16,922 nt of DNA, taken from contig CAKRVQ010000005.1 of NCBI GenBank assembly GCA_934408795.1, forward strand, positions 1 through 16,922. The letters are read 5' to 3'. Shown one piece after another: positions 15,223 to 16,922 of the stretch. Position 1 is the first letter of the stretch. Each line of letters begins with the position of its first letter. A program made the position numbers and the translations under genes. The stretch is from an uncultured Eubacteriales bacterium. GTDB taxonomy: Bacteria > Bacillota > Clostridia > Oscillospirales > Acutalibacteraceae. Below the pieces are notes generated by a model. That model saw only the letters and a list, made by a program, of their open reading frames with translations, did no database searches and was not told the DNA's origin.

Positions 15223-15597
15223 TTATTTAACAATATATTGATTTCCGGCAATGACGATTCCCCGCTGCTCTCTCATCCACCGTCCCGAGCCCCCGTGCCG
15301 CATTAGCTCCGCCGCCCACCGCCGCGCACTTTCGCGCGCGACGACGGGCGGCGGAGCGGCAAGCATCACCGATTCAAAAGATAATCGCCTCTGCAAACCG
15401 TACATAACCGGAAAAAAGACGCCGGACACAAGCACACAATTACCGTCAAAAGCACACACGAATGCCCCGCGCACCTCGTGCTGCGGTTCGGGTGTCGATA
15501 GCCGTTGCGGCAACACAACATTTATACTCGTGCGAAATAACACCCTCGCGCGTAAGTGCTGCGGAAGGTGCATAGGCAAGCTCTCGTTGGTGGACAT
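15223..15597 (-). CDS. Doubtful hypothetical protein crossed by a hairpin repeat
   Basis: An open frame of 124 codons from an ATG at 15597 (GGAG 6 bases upstream), with a possible upstream ATG at 15609. I do not recognise the product. The middle has an ordinary-looking mix (GNCVLVSGVFFPVMYGLQRRL), but residues encoded by 15306-15357 come from an inverted copy of the GC-rich hairpin repeat. It could be a decayed gene fragment, a small gene into which a repeat has inserted in frame, or chance. The opposite strand is also open. Low confidence. Confidence 0.25.
   Translation of the reverse strand: MSTNESLPMHLPQHLRARVLFRTSINVVLPQRLSTPEPQHEVRGAFVCAFDGNCVLVSGVFFPVMYGLQRRLSFESVMLAAPPPVVARESARRWAAELMRHGGSGRWMREQRGIVIAGNQYIVK
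15306..15357 (-). repeat. GC-rich hairpin repeat, inverted copy
   Basis: A near-continuous hairpin of 52 nt with a perfect 12-bp outer stem (15306-15317 and 15346-15357). Read on the minus strand it matches 15917-15960 closely, including the central GCGCGCGAAAGTGCGC with its GAAA loop. It is the only copy in the window in this orientation that is well preserved. Confidence 0.75.
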
Positions 15598-15606
15598 CGC
15601 CCACTC

Positions 15607-15697
15607 CATTTTGCGCCCGCACCCTGCGCGGGCGCAAAATGCAAGGCTAAACCGCGACTCTGCTTACAGTAGAGTGCAAAAAAGCCGTCGGTCGGTG
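15607..15697 (+). repeat. Composite hairpin repeat, copy with long first stem
   Basis: Begins with a perfect 14-bp inverted repeat (15607-15620 and 15628-15641, 7-nt loop ACCCTGC). Then comes the spacer, a 19-bp palindrome with one G·T pair (15657-15675), an A-run and a decayed start of the GC-rich hairpin. Same order and orientation as 5003-5095 and 6284-6395. Confidence 0.75.
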
Positions 15698-15716
15698 TAA
15701 GAGAGGAAGATAAAAC

Positions 15717-15760
15717 CATCCGCCCATCGCGGCGCGCAAGTGCCGCGGCGGGCGCGGATG
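15717..15760 (+). repeat. Degenerate GC-rich hairpin
   Basis: CATCCGC and GCGGATG ends pair, and the interior (GCGGC-GCGCAAGT-GCCGC) closes the hairpin. Order and composition match the GC-rich hairpin family, but the primary sequence is diverged. Placed between two better copies of the composite repeat. Confidence 0.5.
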
Positions 15761-15777
15761 CCCGTGCACCGCGAGCC

Positions 15778-15960
15778 GGTGCAATGTGAAAGTGTGCTTC
15801 TGACCGTTCCTGCTTTATTTGACACTGCACGGAGAGCCCCCTCTGCGCCCGCATCCTGCGCGGGCGCACAAAGGCAAGGCTATGACGCGACTCTACTCAC
15901 GGTAGAGTACAAAAAACGCCGCCCGTCGGCGCGCGCGAAAGTGCGCGGCGGTGGGCGGCG
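15778..15960 (+). repeat. Composite hairpin repeat, copy 3
   Basis: Full-length counterpart of 4945-5128. It has the conserved AATGTGAAAGTGTGCTTCTG stretch, the GCCCGC hairpin (15844-15868), the palindrome ACTCTACTCACGGTAGAGT (15890-15908) and the GC-rich hairpin (15917-15960). That last part folds as a 20-bp rod with one mismatch and a GAAA tetraloop. Confidence 0.8.
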
Positions 15961-15965
15961 GAAGG

Positions 15966-16145
15966 AGGCGGCTGAGCTGACAGAACCCGCCTGCGGTCGG
16001 TTTGTCCTCTAAGCGGCGTTCGACACCGGTCAGCTTACGATCTGAGTCGGACTCTGCCACCCGTCTGCTTAAGCAGCGGTTGGGAATCTCCGTCGGCTTT
16101 GCCGACACCGCACTTCTTCACTATTCACTATAACTTATTACTTCC
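15966..16145 (+). repeat. Repeat right segment, internally deleted copy
   Basis: Aligns with 5929-6272 except that the interior of the 175-bp element is missing: the left flank GACAGAACCCGC joins directly to CTGCGGTCGGTTTG, an outer end of the element, and then continues with the 140-bp right segment and its A/T-rich end (16082-16145). It stops 22 bp before the stop codon of the diaminopimelate dehydrogenase gene. Confidence 0.7.
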
Positions 16146-16167
16146 GTTTTGCGCAGCGCTTTTGCCG

Positions 16168-16922
16168 CTAAACCAGCTCATGAAGTATTTCCTCGCGGGA
16201 CATCGGCAGCAGATCCGCGGGTGCGATATCAAGCATGGTAAAGCAGCCGAACATTCCCCTTGTATTCAATCGATATGCAGCCCTTGCACAGGCGACCAGC
16301 ACGCCGCCCGTAAACTCGGGATTTGAGTCCAGTTTCAATGAAAACTCGGCAACCGAGTTATGGTTTCCGTTTACATCCGAGCGTCCCGTGCGGATCACGC
16401 ATCCGCCGTGAGGCATCTTTGAGTGCTTCTCGTCCATCTCCTCCTGTGATATGAAGGTGACGGTCGTATCGTACTCGTCAAAGTAATTGGGCATTGTAAC
16501 GATCTTTCTCGTTATTTCCTCGCGGTCGGCGCCTTCTTTTGCCACAACATAGCACTCTCTTAAGTGCTTTTGGCGAACGGTGAAGTCGGGCATTTCTCCG
16601 CTTCTGACGCTCGACAGGGCTGATTCTATCGGCACGGTATACTGCCTTGCGTCGGCGACGCCGTCAATACGGCGAATAGCGTCCGAATGTCCCTGACTGA
16701 CGCCTCTGCCCCAGAAGGTATAGCTTTTTCCGTCGGGAATCGCAGCCAAGGTATACGCCCTTGCAAGAGAGAACAGGCCGGGATCCCATCCGGAGGAAAT
16801 GATTGCACTTGTCTTTCCTTTTTTCGCTGCCTTATCGACGGCAGCGAAGTGGGCGGGTATGTTGGCGTGGGTGTCAAAACTGTCAACGACCGTGAACTTT
16901 GCCGCAAGTAACGGGGTCATCT
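16168..16922 (-). CDS. ddh: meso-Diaminopimelate dehydrogenase, partial (N-terminus off window)
   Basis: The visible 250 residues are the C-terminal three quarters of an NADPH-dependent meso-DAP dehydrogenase, which makes meso-DAP from tetrahydrodipicolinate and ammonia in one step for lysine and peptidoglycan synthesis. Recognisable motifs are DSFDTHANIP, SGWDPGLFSLAR, GRGVSQGHSDAIRR, MPHGGCVIRTG and DSNPEFTGGVLVACARAAYRL, in the family order. The frame runs off the right edge, so the Rossmann GxGxxG start (roughly 75 residues) is not seen. The stop TAG is at 16168-16170. No clear terminator follows; the repeat right segment begins directly downstream. It appears unrelated in function to the catabolic cluster. 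Confidence 0.93.
   Translation of the reverse strand, partial: MTPLLAAKFTVVDSFDTHANIPAHFAAVDKAAKKGKTSAIISSGWDPGLFSLARAYTLAAIPDGKSYTFWGRGVSQGHSDAIRRIDGVADARQYTVPIESALSSVRSGEMPDFTVRQKHLRECYVVAKEGADREEITRKIVTMPNYFDEYDTTVTFISQEEMDEKHSKMPHGGCVIRTGRSDVNGNHNSVAEFSLKLDSNPEFTGGVLVACARAAYRLNTRGMFGCFTMLDIAPADLLPMSREEILHELV

Noticed and set aside
15600..16145. Repeat arrays considered as CRISPR
   Set aside because: Repeat units differ in length and content, spacing is irregular, units contain several distinct hairpins, and no cas genes are present.

Overview
The window looks like a chromosomal segment of an anaerobic Bacillota bacterium, probably a gut or rumen Clostridia lineage (Oscillospirales or a relative). 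This is inferred from strong GGAGG-type ribosome sites, near-consensus sigma-A promoters, a DegV protein, an XRE regulator with membrane helices, a PocR/AraC regulator and a one-step meso-diaminopimelate dehydrogenase. No single marker fixes the genus.

Layout. Left part (1-2400): a promoter-plus-terminator unit without an ORF (about 423 down to 184, minus strand) that looks like a structured small RNA; a GNAT-like acyltransferase-domain protein; and an XRE regulator with four membrane helices. A palindrome cluster lies just upstream of the XRE promoter. Next (2865-4465) is a two-gene plus-strand unit, an SGNH/GDSL hydrolase and a DegV protein. From 4466 to 6407 there is no credible gene: it is a mosaic of GC-rich hairpin repeats and one 175-bp inverted-repeat element.

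Central part (6408-15101): a divergent PocR/AraC-type regulator faces seven plus-strand genes. In order these are a fucose/arabinose-isomerase-family protein, an FGGY sugar kinase, a class II ketose-phosphate aldolase, an aldo/keto reductase, an HpcH/HpaI aldolase, a D-2-hydroxyacid dehydrogenase and an MBL-fold hydrolase. A strong hairpin terminator closes the set. The first three form a logical aldose -> ketose -> ketose phosphate -> DHAP + aldehyde route. The reductase could dispose of the aldehyde. The second aldolase and the hydroxyacid dehydrogenase suggest a second branch through a 2-keto acid. The substrate cannot be read from sequence, and no transporter or glycosidase is encoded here.

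Right part (15180-16922): a second repeat mosaic using the same repeat families in the same orientation as the left one, then the C-terminal part of meso-diaminopimelate dehydrogenase on the minus strand, cut by the window edge. The catabolic cluster is therefore bracketed by direct repeats. No transposase, tRNA, rRNA or CRISPR array was seen.
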